Shown piece by piece: positions 11,781 through 23,390 of a stretch of DNA of 64,000 nt (the stretch's first letter is position 1; every line of letters begins with the position of its first letter). Made by a program: the position numbers and the translations under genes. The notes below the pieces were generated by a model. That model saw only the letters and a program-made list of their open reading frames with translations, made no database searches and was not told where the DNA came from. This DNA comes from Bos javanicus (taxonomy: Eukaryota > Chordata > Mammalia > Artiodactyla > Bovidae), in the NCBI RefSeq assembly GCF_032452875.1, contig NC_083896.1, positions 2,108,001-2,172,000 of the forward strand, written 5' to 3'.

Positions 11781-11924
11781 CTGAATCACAGCGGTAGCGT
11801 TAGCAGGTGTAAAGACTGGGCTGTTGTCATTCACATCAGAAATATCGATGTTGACAGTGGCAGTTGAGGACATTGCAGGCATGCCGCTGTCTACTGCCTG
11901 GACAAGCAGGGAGTATCCAGACAC
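11781..11924 (-). CDS. FAT1: FAT1 exon 17
   Basis: A 144-nt exon of 48 codons, phase 0 on both sides, starting VSGYSLLVQAVDSG and ending ANATAVIQ. The acceptor is TTTGGTAG/GTGTC and the donor GATTCAG/GTAAGC. It ends one cadherin repeat with the linker SDVNDNSPVF and begins the next. The NAT sequon near its end is a possible N-glycosylation site. I remember the human residue at the middle position as tyrosine, which would also keep the sequon. Confidence 0.95.
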
Positions 11925-12049
11925 CTACCAAAGCACAAAGGGCCCACAGTAAAGATCATGGTGTCTGCTTCCTTCCGGGCCCACACAGAGGTGCTTTGGG
12001 CTTGCTATGCTCTGCTAAAGATGAGCTGTGTTTGCTTTAAGTCTTTGGA

Positions 12050-12260
12050 CCAGGTTTCTCAACCTGGGCACGAGCTGGCATTTGGAGCCAGATCATTCTT
12101 TGTTGCCAGGGGATGATCTGTGCATTGTAGGATGTTTAGCAGCACCCCTAGTCTCTACCCACTAGAAGTCAATATTGCCTCTGACCATTTGTCAGAAACA
12201 AAAATATCTCCCAAATATTGCCAGATGTCCCCTGGAGGTACATCGCTCCTGTTTAGAAGC
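12050..12260 (-). mobile_element. hAT/MER-type DNA-transposon relic
   Basis: It includes TTTCTCAACCTGGGCAC at one end, GCATTGTAGGATGTTTAGCA in the middle and CCAGATGTCCCCTGG near the other. It is the same family as 57042-57278, read on the opposite strand. I am not sure of the family name. Confidence 0.55.
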
Positions 12261-12797
12261 ACGGCCCTTGGCCTTTGTTTAAATCACAACAGTTGTCACC
12301 ACTGATCTGTCTCATGTATCAGTTTTGATACTTCGGGAGTACCTTATGGGGCTCTATCACACAGTGAGATCTTTCTAAGCATCACGTCTATGGCATCTTT
12401 TTCCGTATTTTAACTTCACTTTGAAGACACATTTTTGGTCAAAAAAGACAATGTTTAGAAACTTGGTTTCACCTTGACAGAGGAATCTTCTGAATCATTC
12501 TTTCTAACCTAGATACCTTCAGGTAGTCCTTTTGTGTCTGCTCACTTAGGGCCAATGCTGCTCATGAAATCAGGACCACAGAATCCCAATGCTGAATGTA
12601 CTTTTCTGCCTTCTTGCTTTGGAAGGACAGAAATTCAAACCATTCAGAAATATACACTTTCGCTTTTTCTTTAAAACTTCCCTAAATAAGAAACCATCAG
12701 TATCTATTGGCAGCAAGTTCTTTCAAAGGTTTTAATGCAAATATTCCCTGCTGCATTTCAGCCCATTTCTATTTACTCCCATTATTTAGACTGGAGA

Positions 12798-13039
12798 GTG
12801 CTCGCACGCTCAGTTGCTCAGCTCTGTTTAACTTTTTGCCACCCCATGGACTGTAGCAGTCCTGTGTCCTGTGTAGCCCGCCAGGCTCCTCTGTCCATGG
12901 GATTTCCCAGGCAAGAATACTGGAGTGGGCTGCCGTTTCCTTCTCCAGGGGATCGTCCCAATCCAGGTATCAAAATCGTGTCTCTGCAGCTCCTGCATTG
13001 ACAGGTAGATTCTTTACCACTGAGCCACCTGGGAAGCCC
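12798..13039 (-). mobile_element. Bov-tA SINE with target duplication
   Basis: A full SINE on the minus strand, starting GGGCTTCCCAGGTGGCTC. It is flanked by ATTTAGACTGGAGA (12784-12797) and ATTTAGAATGGAGA (13040-13053), a 14-bp duplication with one mismatch. It ends about 107 bp from exon 16. Confidence 0.9.
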
Positions 13040-13146
13040 ATTTAGAATGGAGAACCTCCCTACTTATACTCACAGAATCCATGCCTGATTTCAGTGAAGG
13101 GGGTGGGGATCGTGGATGGGAAGGGAGCAGGCCTGAACTAGCTTAC

Positions 13147-13284
13147 CCGTTCCCGGTCCAATTTCTTCTTAACTTTCACAAGTCCCAAGACAGGATCCAC
13201 AGCAAATTCATTATCCCGGTCTCCATTCACAATGGAAAAACGAATCTGTCCATTGGGCTGGCTGTCTGCATCTTCTGCTATTAG
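13147..13284 (-). CDS. FAT1: FAT1 exon 16
   Basis: A 138-nt exon of exactly 46 codons, phase 0 on both sides. It starts LIAEDADSQPNG and ends KKKLDRER. The acceptor is CTGTGAAG/CTAAT and the donor GGAACGG/GTAAGC. It holds the middle of a cadherin repeat, with the DAD calcium motif followed by the LDRER motif at its very end. Because it is symmetric, skipping it would keep the frame but destroy one repeat. I see no sign that it is skipped. Confidence 0.95.
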
Positions 13285-14464
13285 CTTCACAGGACACAAA
13301 CAAAACAAAGATATGACAGGGGAGACCCAGAAAAGGTTTATTCTTAGGGTCCAGGTCTTTACAAATGGGCACTGCTCTGACCGGTTTCTTGGGTGCATTG
13401 CTCACCAGTGCCAGCAATCAGGCCCCAGGGGGAGAGATTTTGGGTTAGCCTAAGAAGGAAAGCACCATTACTGGAACTGTTATTTTATTTCTCTTCATTT
13501 TCATCTGAATGCAGCCTGATGCTTGTTAGGCCTGATTTTCCTCAGGCCTTGAGCCAGTTAAGACAGACCCCAAACTAACTGATAGGGATACTTCAGTAAT
13601 TCTTTCCCAATTCTGCAAAACAATGATCTCTGCCACAGAGTTGGATGTTTTGTAAACCTAGGCACTTCCATGTTAAGGAAGTCCAAGAGAACTTCTTTTT
13701 CCACACGGCTAACGTGCAGACCCACTGTCTCCTGCTCTGAGTTGCTGATTTGGCATTTGTATGTACAGAAATAGTCTCATATAGTTCCAGGTCCCAGGAG
13801 AGAGGGCCTGCAGGGTCTACCAGGGAGGTGTAAAGGAACATCTCCAACTTGGTGCTGCAGGAGTCAGGAAGGCACCCCTGCAGCTTAGGGGTGGTGAGGG
13901 TCCTGAGGACGGGGCTCCCTGTTTCCCGATGTAACTTTTATATCTAAGAGAACCTGTGTTCTCCTAACACATGCTCTTACTGCTATTAGAAAAAAGTTCC
14001 TTCCAGAAAGAGCTCCTCTAAGAGTGGCCAATCGATCTTAAGCTTGATCCTATTTGTAGCTGCCTTACCGTGTGTGTGTATGTGTGTGTGCGTGCGTGTT
14101 TGGTGTGGGGGAGGTGGAAATAATTTTTTTCTGTCCTCAGACTTGTCATCTAAGTTACAAACTTATAGCAGCTATTAGGAATTAATTCCACAGTCTGTTT
14201 TGTTTCCTTGAAAAACGTCCACTCCTGGGAGGAAAGTGGTTAAAGATCGCCTACCCCTTGCTGTAAATGAACTTATCAGACCCTCTCTAACAGGCAGAAT
14301 GGGGGAGGAGCAGCTGAAAGACTGGTGTCTGAGTAGAGTTCTTGGGGACCAAAGGGAGCCTGAAAGGAGAAAGTGTGAAGATAATCCAAGATGGACTTTG
14401 CTCACTTTTTCACTCTCTTGAAGATCATTCATCCGAAATACCTAGACCTCCTTCTGGCACCTAC
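13285..14464 (-). other. FAT1: FAT1 intron 15
   Basis: A 1.2-kb intron. Apart from a TG-rich run at about 14070-14100 I see no repeat in it. It is one of the few introns here without a young retroposon. Confidence 0.85.
14070..14100. repeat. TG-rich microsatellite
   Basis: An imperfect TG run with TA and CG interruptions, in intron 15. Confidence 0.8.
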
Positions 14465-14679
14465 CAAAATGACTGAGTCCCCGACCAAGGCGTCTTCACT
14501 TATGACAGCACTGTACACATCCTGGCTGAACTCGGGAGGGTTGTCATTCACATCCGTGAGGTTGATGCCGACAGTGGTCACAGCGCTGAGGGCAGGTGTC
14601 CCGCCATCTTTCGCTTCCACCACGAGGTAAAACTTTCTGCATAATTCATAGTCCAGGGCCTCAGATACAGAAATACCCC
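14465..14679 (-). CDS. FAT1: FAT1 exon 15
   Basis: A 215-nt exon. Its first two bases complete a glycine codon, so the junction reads INPKTG-GISVSEALDYE, and it ends in phase 0 at GDSVIL. The acceptor is CTTCAAAG/GGGGT and the donor ATTTTG/GTAGGT, a slightly weak site. It encodes a cadherin half-repeat (LDYELCRK, AKDGGTPALS), the linker TDVNDNPPEF, and the start of the next repeat (VISEDALVG). Confidence 0.95.
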
Positions 14680-15100
14680 CTTTGAAGAAAAATGGGGAGT
14701 TTTAGATTTAATCAGGAAAAAAAGAAACACTCTGGTCAGCAGCTCCACAATCATGGTAATATCTGTGACATCGTCTCCAGCCAAGACTGAGATATTCAGG
14801 AATTTGTTTATTTAATGCCTGCTGAAAGCATCCCAAAGTCTGATTAACGCTGTCATTTAAAACACAGCTACCCATCAGACACAACACTGAAGAAATCGAG
14901 TCTTTGTTTATTTCTGCAACAGTGTCAGAACCCCTCAAGCAGCTGGAAATCTCTGGCATTATTCACCCTTATGGGAAGAGGGGCAGGAGCAAGCGGCCCC
15001 CAGAAATGTCTCCCCAGGATTCCTCCAGAAGACCAGGCAGACTGAGACTGAGCCAAGATGCATCAATGTGATTCTATGACCTCAACCCTCATCAGTTAGT

Positions 15101-15329
15101 GTATGTGTGTGTGTGCTAAGTCACTTCTGTCGTGTCCGATTCTGTACGACACTATGGACTGTAACCCACCAGGCTCCTCTGTCCATGGGATTTTCCAGGA
15201 AAGAATACTGGAGTGGGTTGCCATTTCCTCCTCCAGGGGAATCTTCCCCACCCAGGGATTGAACCCCCGTCTCTATATCTCCTGCATTCACAGACAGGTT
15301 CTTTACCAGTAGCACCACCTGGGAAGGAC
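15101..15329 (-). mobile_element. Bov-tA SINE with target duplication
   Basis: A full minus-strand SINE with a short TG run at its tail side. CAGTTAGT flanks it at 15093-15100 and 15330-15337. Confidence 0.85.
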
Positions 15330-15552
15330 CAGTTAGTATATACTTGTGAACTTCACCTAAGTCTTAAATTGAATTACCCACTAAGGTGCCTTATCTACTC
15401 ACAATGTGCTTATCTAAAACTTTTAGGTCACAAAGAGGACAAAGAAAGTTAAGGATACTGTAACATGCTGGAGAAGGAAACACTTGGGAATCTGTAACCA
15501 AAAGAAGTGTGAGTTTAGTGTCCACAACTACAGAGGAGAGCTAACACTCATG

Positions 15553-15857
15553 AAAGTGAAAGTGAAAGTCGCTTAGTCTTGTCAGACTCTTTGCGACCCC
15601 ATGGTCCATACAGTCCATGGAATTCTCCAGGCCAGAATACTGGAGTAGGTAGCCTTTCCCTTCTCCAGGGGATCATCCCAACCCAGGTCTCCTGCATTGC
15701 AGGCAGATTCTTTACCAGCAGAGCCACAGGGGAAGCCCAAGAATACTGGAGTGGGTAGCCTATCCCTTCTCCAGTTGATCTTCCCTACCCAGTAATTGAA
15801 CTGGGGTTTCCTGCACTGCAGGCGGATTCTTTACCAACTGAGTTATCAGGGAAGCCC
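15553..15857 (-). mobile_element. Bov-tA SINE with a doubled inner segment
   Basis: A minus-strand SINE of about 305 bp, longer than its 210-230-bp relatives because the segment from AGAATACTGGAGTGGGTAGC to the tRNA-like head is present twice in tandem. AACACTCATG flanks it at 15543-15552 and 15858-15867, so the whole doubled unit was inserted at once. Confidence 0.88.
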
Positions 15858-16040
15858 AACACTCATGGTACAGTTATTTAAGCAGATAAAAAAGGTGAAA
15901 GCAGCTAGCTGGGTGGCACCCTCACAATGGGCTCCCTGAGTTCTCTTTCCCATCCATCCTAGTCCTTTCTGGTGGGCAACCTAGTCCTGAGCTCCGCAGT
16001 TGGTAGTTGATCACTGTGCCGTTTGCAGGGAAGTTCTCAA

Positions 16041-16248
16041 GGGCATTTCCCTGGTGACTCAGATGGTAAAGAACCCGCCTGCAGTGCGGGAGACCCGGGT
16101 TCAACCCCTGGGTAGGGAAGATCCCCTGGAGAAGGGAACGGCTACCCTCTCCGGTATTCTCGCCTGGAGAATCCCATGGACAGAGGAGCTTGGGGGGCTA
16201 CAGTCCATGGGGTCGCAGTTGGACACGGCTGAACAACTAACACTTTCA
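16041..16248 (+). mobile_element. Bov-tA SINE
   Basis: A plus-strand full SINE. Its head keeps a good tRNA B-box-like GGGTTCAACCC, and it ends CTGAACAACTAACACTTTCA. I saw no clear duplication. Confidence 0.85.
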
Positions 16249-16719
16249 CCTGGAAAAGAGTCACTGACATCAAGGTGAGTACATTTCGTTCGTTCTCTTT
16301 CCAGACAGGCAGCGTCTCTAGCGGCTAAGGCTGCCTCTACCTAAGGTGAGAAGCAGAAGTCATACTGATAACAAGGGCCTCTTTCTTGCCATAATTAAGT
16401 TTTCTTAGCAATTACCACTTCTAGCGCTTTATTTTACATCCCAGTCTCGTAATCCAGAGTCATATTTAAACAGTACTTAACCACTTCCTCATGGTATTCA
16501 TATACAATGGTCATAACTAGACAAGCTAAGGCTAACACATATTTAAATGAGGAAAACTCCCACACATTTTAATTTGAAGTAATGACCTTAATAAGCAGGG
16601 TTACTGCTGGGAGAAGCAGCTACTGCAATCCTTTCATTAGTTTTCACCCTCCCATTCTAAGGGTGGGGACTATATCTTCTCCAATTTTTTCACCCTCACG
16701 GCATAGCTGTGTTACGTAG

Positions 16720-16870
16720 AGGTTAGAGAATGTATCCCAGAGTCAGGAAGATCTGAATTCAAATTCTGGATTCCCCACTCCCATCCCCACTTACTCTCAC
16801 TGGAGGAATTATTTAACCTCCCTGAAGCTGATTTTCTCATATGGAAAAAGAGGGAGATAACTAGCAGGAA
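16720..16870 (+). mobile_element. MIR SINE fragment
   Basis: MIR-like sequence with AGATCTGAATTCAAATTCTG, ATTATTTAACCTCCCTGAAG and TCATATGGAAAAAGAGGG. Confidence 0.6.
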
Positions 16871-17119
16871 TCGGTAAACAACAGGAGTCTGGCATATTTG
16901 CCATATTAGATGACAGTGCTAATTATGATAGTTTCTTGTTCATAGTTACTGGATTATCCAACAGAAAATGGATCTTCTTTACCCTCTGGCTCAAGAAGCA
17001 CATATTCCTTGAGTTACAAGGGGATTATGTCCAATGGCCAGAAGGTGTCAGAGACTCATTTTTCTTATCTGTGAATAAGGGACTGCCTTGCTCATTCATG
17101 GGGGGGAGGTAAACAAATG

Positions 17120-20064
17120 AAAATGGCCAGAAAGAGTGAAGGGGATGGAGCCAAAGCAAAAAGAATACCCAGCTGTGGATGTGACTGGGGATAGGAGCAA
17201 GGTCCGATGCTGTAAAGAGCAATATTGCATAGGAACCTGGAATGTCAGGTCCATGAATCAAGGCAAACTGGAAGTGGTCAAACAAGACATGTTAAGAGTG
17301 AAAGTTGACATTCTAGAAATCAGCAAACTAAAATGGACTGGAATGGGTGAATTTAACTCAGATGACCATTATCTCTACTACTGTGGGCAGGAATCCCTCA
17401 GAAGAAATGGAGTAGCCATCATGGTCAACAAAAGAGTCTGAAATGCAGTACTTGGATGCAATCTCAAAAACGACAGAATGATCTCTGTTCGTTTCCAAGG
17501 CAAACCATTCAATAGCACAGTAATCCAAGACTATGCCCCAACCAGTAACGCTGAAGAAGCTGAAGTTGAACGGTTTTATGAAGACCTACAAGACCTTTGA
17601 GAACTAACACCCAAAAAAGATGTCCTTTTCATTATAGGGGACTTGAATGCAAAAGTAGGAAGTCAAGAAACACCTGGAGTAACAGGCAAATTTGGCCTTG
17701 GAATACGGAATGAAGCAGGGCAAAAACTAATAGAGTTTTGTCAAGAAAATGCACTGGTCATAACAAACACCCTCTTCCAACAACACAAGAGAAGACTCTA
17801 TACATGGACATCACCAGATGGTCAACACTGAAATCAGACTGATTATATTCTTTGCAGCCAAAAATGGAGAAGCTCTATACAGTCAGCAGAAACAAGACCA
17901 GGAGCTGACTGTGGCTCAGACCATGAACTCCTTATTGCCAAATTCAGACTTAAAATGAAGAAAGTAGGGAAAATCACTAGATCATTCAGGTATGACCTAA
18001 ATCAAATCCCTTATGATTATACAGTGGAAGTGAGAAATAGATTTAAGGGCCTAGATCTGATAGATAGAGTGCCTGATGAACTATGGAATGAGGTTTGTGA
18101 CATTGTACAGGAGACAGGGATCAAGACCATGCCCATGGAAAAGAAATGCAAAAAAGCAAAATGGCTGTCTGGGGAGGCCTTACAAATAGCTGTGAAAAGA
18201 AGAGAAGCGAAAAGCAAAGGAGAAAAGGAAAGATATAAACATCTGAATGCAGAGTTCCAAAGAATAGCAAGAAGAGATAAGAAAGCCTTCCTCAGTGATC
18301 AATGCAAAGAAATAGAGGAAAACAACAGAATGGGAAATACTAGAGATCTCTTCAAGAAATTAGAGATACCAAGGGAACATTTCATGCAAAGATGGGCTCG
18401 ATAAAGGACAGAAATGGTATGGACCTAACAGAAGCAGAAGATATTAAGAAGAGGTGGCAAGAATACACAGAAAAACTGTACAAAAAAGATCTTCACAACC
18501 CAGATAATCACAATGGTGTGATCACTGACCTAGAGCCAGACATCCTGGAACGTGATGTCAAGTGGGCCTTAGAAAGCATCACTATGAACAAAGCTAGTGG
18601 AGGTGATGGAATTCCAGTTGAGCTCTTTCAAATCGTGAAAGATGATGCTGTGAAAGTGCTGCACTCAATATGCCAGCAAATTTGGAAAACTCAGCAGTGG
18701 CCACAGGACTGGAAAAGGGCAGTTTTCATTCCAATCCCAAAGAAAGGCAATGCCAAAGAATGTACAAACTACCACACAATTGCATTCATCTCACACGCTA
18801 GGAAAGTAATGCTCAAAATTCTCCAAGCCAGGCTTCAGCAATATGTGAACCGTGAACTTCCTGATGTTCAAGCTGGTTTTAGAAAAGGCAGAGGAACCAG
18901 AGATCAAATTGCCAACATCTGCTGGATCATGGAAAAAGCAAGAGAGTTCCAGAAAAACATCTATTTCTGCTTTATTGACTATGCCAAAGCCTTTGTGTGG
19001 ATCACAATAAACTGTGGAAAATTCTGAAAGAGATGAGAATACCAGACCACCTGACCTGCCTCTTGAGAAATCTGTATACAGGTCAGAAAGCAACAGTTAG
19101 AACTGGACATGGAACAACAGATTGGTTCCAAATAGGAAAAGGAGTACGTCAGGGCTGTATATTGTCACCCTGCTTATTTAACTTCTATTCAGAGTACATC
19201 ATGAGAAATGCCGGGCTGGAAGAAGCACAAGCTGGAATCAAGATTGCTGGGAGAAATATCAATAACCTCAGATATGCAGATGACACCACCCTTATGGCAG
19301 AAAGTGAAGAGGAACTCAAAAGCCTCTTGATGAAAGTGAAAGAGGAGAATGAAAAAGTTGGCTTAAAGATCAACATTCAGAAAATGAAGATCATGGCATC
19401 CGGTCCCATCACTTTATGGGAAATAGATGGGGAAACAGTGGAAACAGTGTCAGACTTTATTTTTCTGGGCTCCAAAATCACTGCAGATGGTGACTGCAGC
19501 CATGAAATTAAAAGACGCTTACTCCTTGGAAGGAAAGTTATGACCAACCTGGATAGCATATTGAAAAGCAGAGACATTACTTTGCCAACAAAGGTTCATC
19601 TAGTCAAGGCTATGGTTTTTCCTGTGATCATGTATGGATGTGAGAGTTGGACTGTGAAGAAAGCTGAGTGCCAAAGAATTGATGCTTTTGAACTGTGGTG
19701 CTGGAGAAGACTCTTGAGAGTCTCTTGGACTGCAAGGAGATCCAACAAGTCCATTCTGAAGGAGATCAGCCCTGGGATTTCTTTGGAAGGAATGATGCTA
19801 AAGTTGAAACTCCAGTACTTTGGCCACCTCATGCAAAGAGTTAACTCATTGGAAAAGACTCTAATGCTGTGAGGGATTGGGGGCAGGAGGAGAAGGGGAC
19901 GACAGAGGATGAGATGGCTGGATGGCATCACTGACTCGATGGATGTGAGTCTGGGTGAACTCCAGGAGTTGGTGATGGACAGGGAGGCCTGGTGTGCTGC
20001 GATTCATGGGGTCACAAAGAGTCGGACACGACTGAGCGACTGAACTGAACTGAACTGAACTGAT
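17120..20064 (+). mobile_element. Nearly full-length but dead BovB LINE
   Basis: This is about 2.9 kb of RTE-type non-LTR retrotransposon. An AP-type endonuclease region begins at about 17136 (GTWNVRSMNQGKL). The reverse transcriptase lies at about 18400-19350 with GDGIPVELF, AGFRKGRGTRDQ and an intact RYADDTTL. The tail ends in ACTGAACTGAACTGA. It cannot make protein: stops fall at 17439-17441, near 17598 and at 17829-17831, and the frame changes near 18400 and again near 19010. It lies antisense to FAT1. Confidence 0.92.
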
Positions 20065-20340
20065 GAAAGAGCTTGGAGAACATTGATATAAACACTATGA
20101 AAATAAAAGGATGAGCATGTTTACTTTTCAAAGATCAGGCAAATTTTTTTCTGAATTACCATCTTCATTTACTCAAAGTAGCCTTAATGCATATTAACTC
20201 CATCAGGAAAAGAAAGCCCTGGGGTTCTATTTTTGTTCTCTTGGTTTCTCTCTAGACATCTTTTCCCCAGGGGATGCTGCATCATACCCCAAGTTTGCAA
20301 AGGGTATGGTGAGAAATGGAAGTGCTCTGGCCAGGAGGAG

Positions 20341-20515
20341 TGAAAGTGAACATGTTAGTGGCTCAGTCATGTTCAGCTCTTTGCGACCCCATGGACCAGC
20401 TGCCTCCATTCGTGGGATGTTCCAGGCAAGAATACTGGAGTGGGGTGTACTCAGGGATCAAACCCGGGTCTCCTGCATTGCAGGCAGACTCCTGATTGGC
20501 TGAGCCATGAGGGAA
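20341..20515 (-). mobile_element. Bov-tA SINE, internally deleted
   Basis: A minus-strand SINE missing part of its middle: GGAGTGGGGTGTACTCAGG joins regions that are normally about 40 bp apart. Confidence 0.75.
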
Positions 20516-20907
20516 TTTCTAAGGATGCCCCCTGCCAAATTTCAGCTCCATGCTGTGGGCTCACGGGGCAAATCCTTGGCCTGTAGGTTTGCCTTAGGAT
20601 TTTTCAGGTAGGAAAGCTCAGGAGGAGTAGTGTGGTTCAAGATGGGGAGATAGTATTTGCAGACGGAGCCTAAGAGTTTGATTGGGTATCTCTCTTTTCT
20701 GTTGGCTTGTTGTGTTAACTTGGGCTGTATGTCTTTCTGTGTGAAGTGCTCCTGGAGATTCGCCTCCACTTGGCCTGTCCGCACTCAGGCTGTGGGTCTC
20801 TGGTCACCTCCCAAGGCAGACATTAAAGAGTGATCAGCATGGTCACCTTGAGACCTTCTCAACTCAGCACCCAGCCAGCTGGAATGGCCACTGTGTTTGA
20901 TTCTAGC

Positions 20908-21025
20908 CCTTGGAGAGGGAAATGGCAACCCACTCCAGTATTCTTGCCTGGAGAATCCCATGGACAGAGGAGCCTGACAGGTTCATGGGGTTGCAAAGAG
21001 TTGGATGTGACTGAGCAGCTTCACT
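20908..21025 (+). mobile_element. BovA monomer SINE
   Basis: The right-hand monomer only, from CTTGGAGAGGGAAATGGC to GATGTGACTGAGCAGCTTC. It lies within 170 bp of exon 14's donor. Confidence 0.8.
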
Positions 21026-21187
21026 TCATCCTTAGAACAGAGCATCACAGGGCACTCTGGAGTCTGGGTGTGGGTCCTGCCAGGAGATCTGTTGGTCCAC
21101 TCAGAAGGGTGATTGATTAGAAAGGGCCAGGAGGAGAAGCAGGCTATGGCAAAGCCTTGCATGCTAAGTAGGTTGCTGTTTACCCAC

Positions 21188-21577
21188 CTGTCTTTGGATT
21201 GATCCTAAATTTCCCCTGCTCATTTCCAGACCGGATGAGATAGGTAATCTCAGCATTTGTGCCTATATCTTTGCTGGTGGCAAAAACAGCAAGGACTTGG
21301 GTACCAGGGGAGGTGTCCTCAGGCACCGACACCAGGTAGTCCCTCCTCTCGAACACAGGGGGGTTGTCGTTGACGTCCAGGACGGTGATGCTGATGGTGG
21401 CCAGAGAGGACAGCGCCCGGCCTGGGCTTTGGTCGGTGGCCTGCACGCGAAGGGTGTAGGAGGACTGCTGCTCTCGGTCCAGTGGGCGCTCCAGGACGAC
21501 GATGCCGGACGAGCTGTCCACGGAGAAGAACCCATTGGCCGAGTCGGCCAGGGAGTACACGACCTTCCTGTTGACGC
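21188..21577 (-). CDS. FAT1: FAT1 exon 14
   Basis: A 390-nt exon, phase 1 to phase 1. It begins by completing a glycine codon (DPDVG-VNRKVVYSLAD) and ends at INPKTG. The acceptor is CTCCCACAG/GCGTC and the donor AAGACAG/GTGGGT. It contains the rest of one cadherin repeat with LDREQQSS and the linker LDVNDNPPVF, then the first half of the next with VPEDTSPG. It is clearly more GC- and CpG-rich than its neighbours, and this explains several long ORFs in other frames over it. Those ORFs are shadows. Confidence 0.96.
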
Positions 21578-22239
21578 CTGTGGGAGACAGAGGGTGGGCG
21601 TGAACAGGGGCGTGGCCGGACGCCCTCTGCAGAGGAGGACGGCTCTGCCAACTGTCTAAGGGGCACGCAAAGGAACACGGGAGCTGTAGCATGGTTCCTA
21701 CAGCTTCGGTCCCACAGCAAGTTCAGCTTGTAAAATATATACACCCAGACCAAACGGTAAAGAAATGGAAAACACTGGCCTCGAAAATCAGAAAGAGCTG
21801 GATCTAAAGCAGAATGCCTTGCAGGCGTCACGCTGCTATAAGTCTTTAACTAATGTTTTCAAATAACTGACTAGCTGTCTTGATCATGTTAGAGACACTG
21901 ACTTCAATTCTTTTGGCTATTGTGGTTTCCAGAAGTCACATTCTTTCTTACCTGCCTATGTCAAATAAGATGAAAATGATTTGGAAAGAGGAAAGAATAT
22001 ATAGGCTATAATTATTCAAACCCTCGACCAATTTCTTTATATATTTATAATCCCCATCTGAAACTATTCTACTGAGGATTACCACATATCTTCTGATAAA
22101 CAAGCCAGGATCCTTAAAAAAAAAAAAAAGAAATGGTTGAATCTTCTTAATATATTAAAGAATCCCATGAATTTAAACTCTAAGATACCAATAAGTATAA
22201 GGGTCAAGATGTGCCACAGAAAGAGAAGTATAAATTAAT

Positions 22240-22680
22240 GAATTAATTACTTTGACACATTTTTATCTAGAATCTATCAGACATTATTCTAGGGGCTAGA
22301 GAGTCCCATAATGGTAAGGGTCTGACATTTCATGAAGGAAAATATTACATTCTAGTGAGTGTAAATAAGACACGAACAAGAACAATGAATGTAAAATATA
22401 TGGGATGTGAGGGAGGAAAAGGGAGAAAAATGAAGCCGTGAGTCGGGGGATCATGAGTGCTGGGGGAGAGGGAGCTTGGGAGCTGGAGGGAAGGGGGTGG
22501 TTATTTCAATACAGCGGTGGGAAGTTTGTACTTGAGTGAAGATGCAAAGGAGGGAAGGAGGGGGCAGCACAGACATCTGGGGAAGAGATGGCAGGTGGGG
22601 ACCCCTGGGAGCAGGGGCGTTCGTGAGTCAGGCTGGTGTGACTGAGGAGATGCGGGAGTGCATTGGCGTAACCAGAGCTG
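22240..22680 (+). mobile_element. Ancient unnamed interspersed repeat, first part
   Basis: Diverged sequence with ATTATTCTAGGGGCTAGAGA and CATTCTAGTGAGTGTAAAT, typical of an old mammalian repeat whose later parts seem to lie at 24160-24440 and 24680-24900. I cannot name the family. Confidence 0.4.
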
Positions 22681-22689
22681 AGGAGAGAC

Positions 22690-23390
22690 ACTTGGAGGTA
22701 GAGAGACACGGGAGGAGGGAGAGGTAGGAGGAGGGAGACGTGGGAGGAGGGGGATGAGGGAGGAGGGGGACGCGGGAGGAGGGAGACGTGGGAGGAGGGA
22801 GACACAGGAGGAGGAGGAGGAGGATGTGGGAGGAGGGAGATGTGGGAGGAGAGAGAGGCAGGAGAAGGGAGACGCGGGAGGAGGGAGATGTGGGAGGAGG
22901 AAGGGGACGCAGGGGGAGGGAGACGCGGGAGGAGGAGGAGAGATGCAGGGGGAGGAGGGAGACTGGGTGAGGAGGGAGACATGGGGGGAGGAGGAAGACG
23001 TGGAGGCGTAGGGAGACGTGGGAGGAGGAGGAGAGACGTGGGCGGAGGAAGGAGATGCGGGAGGAGGGAGACATGGGAGGAGGAAGGGGATGCGGCGGTA
23101 AGGAGATGCGGGAGGAAGAGAGACGTGGGAGGAGGAAGGGGACACAGGAGGAAGGAGATGCGGGGGGAGGGAGACGTGGGAGGAGGAGGGGGACGCGGGG
23201 GTAAGGAGATGCAGGAGGAGGAGGAGAGACGTGGGGGGAGGAGGGGGACGCGGGAGGAGGGAGACGTGGGAGGAGGAAGGGGACGTGGAGGGAGGGAGAA
23301 GTGGGAGGAGGAGGTGAGACGCGAGAGGAGGAGGGGAAGGCAGAGGGAGGAGGGGGAGGCGGTGGGAGGAGGGAGAGTGGGGAGGCGAGA
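22690..23390. repeat. GGAGGAGGGAGACGTGG-type polypurine minisatellite
   Basis: About 700 bp of imperfect tandem units of roughly 15-20 bp built from GGGAGGAGG, GGAGACGTGG and GGGGACGCGG on the plus strand. Almost every base is a purine apart from the C or T in the GACG/GATG core. The FAT1 transcript would therefore carry a C/U-rich mirror of it. Long ORFs occur in four frames here simply because the repeat lacks stop codons. They are not genes. Confidence 0.93.

Larger units (their letters stand above)
11925..13146 (-). other. FAT1: FAT1 intron 16
   Basis: A 1.2-kb intron with a hAT-type MER relic near the exon 17 side and a Bov-tA SINE close to exon 16. About 12260-12780 shows nothing recognisable. 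Confidence 0.85.
14680..21187 (-). other. FAT1: FAT1 intron 14
   Basis: A 6.5-kb intron dominated by a nearly full BovB, with five Bov-tA/BovA SINE insertions and an MIR. The stretches 14680-15090, 16260-16715 and 20520-20900 have no feature I recognise. Confidence 0.85.

Noticed and set aside
16041..16110. tRNA gene-like sequence
   Set aside because: The A- and B-box-like parts belong to the head of a tRNA-derived Bov-tA SINE. No cloverleaf with a usable acceptor stem is present.
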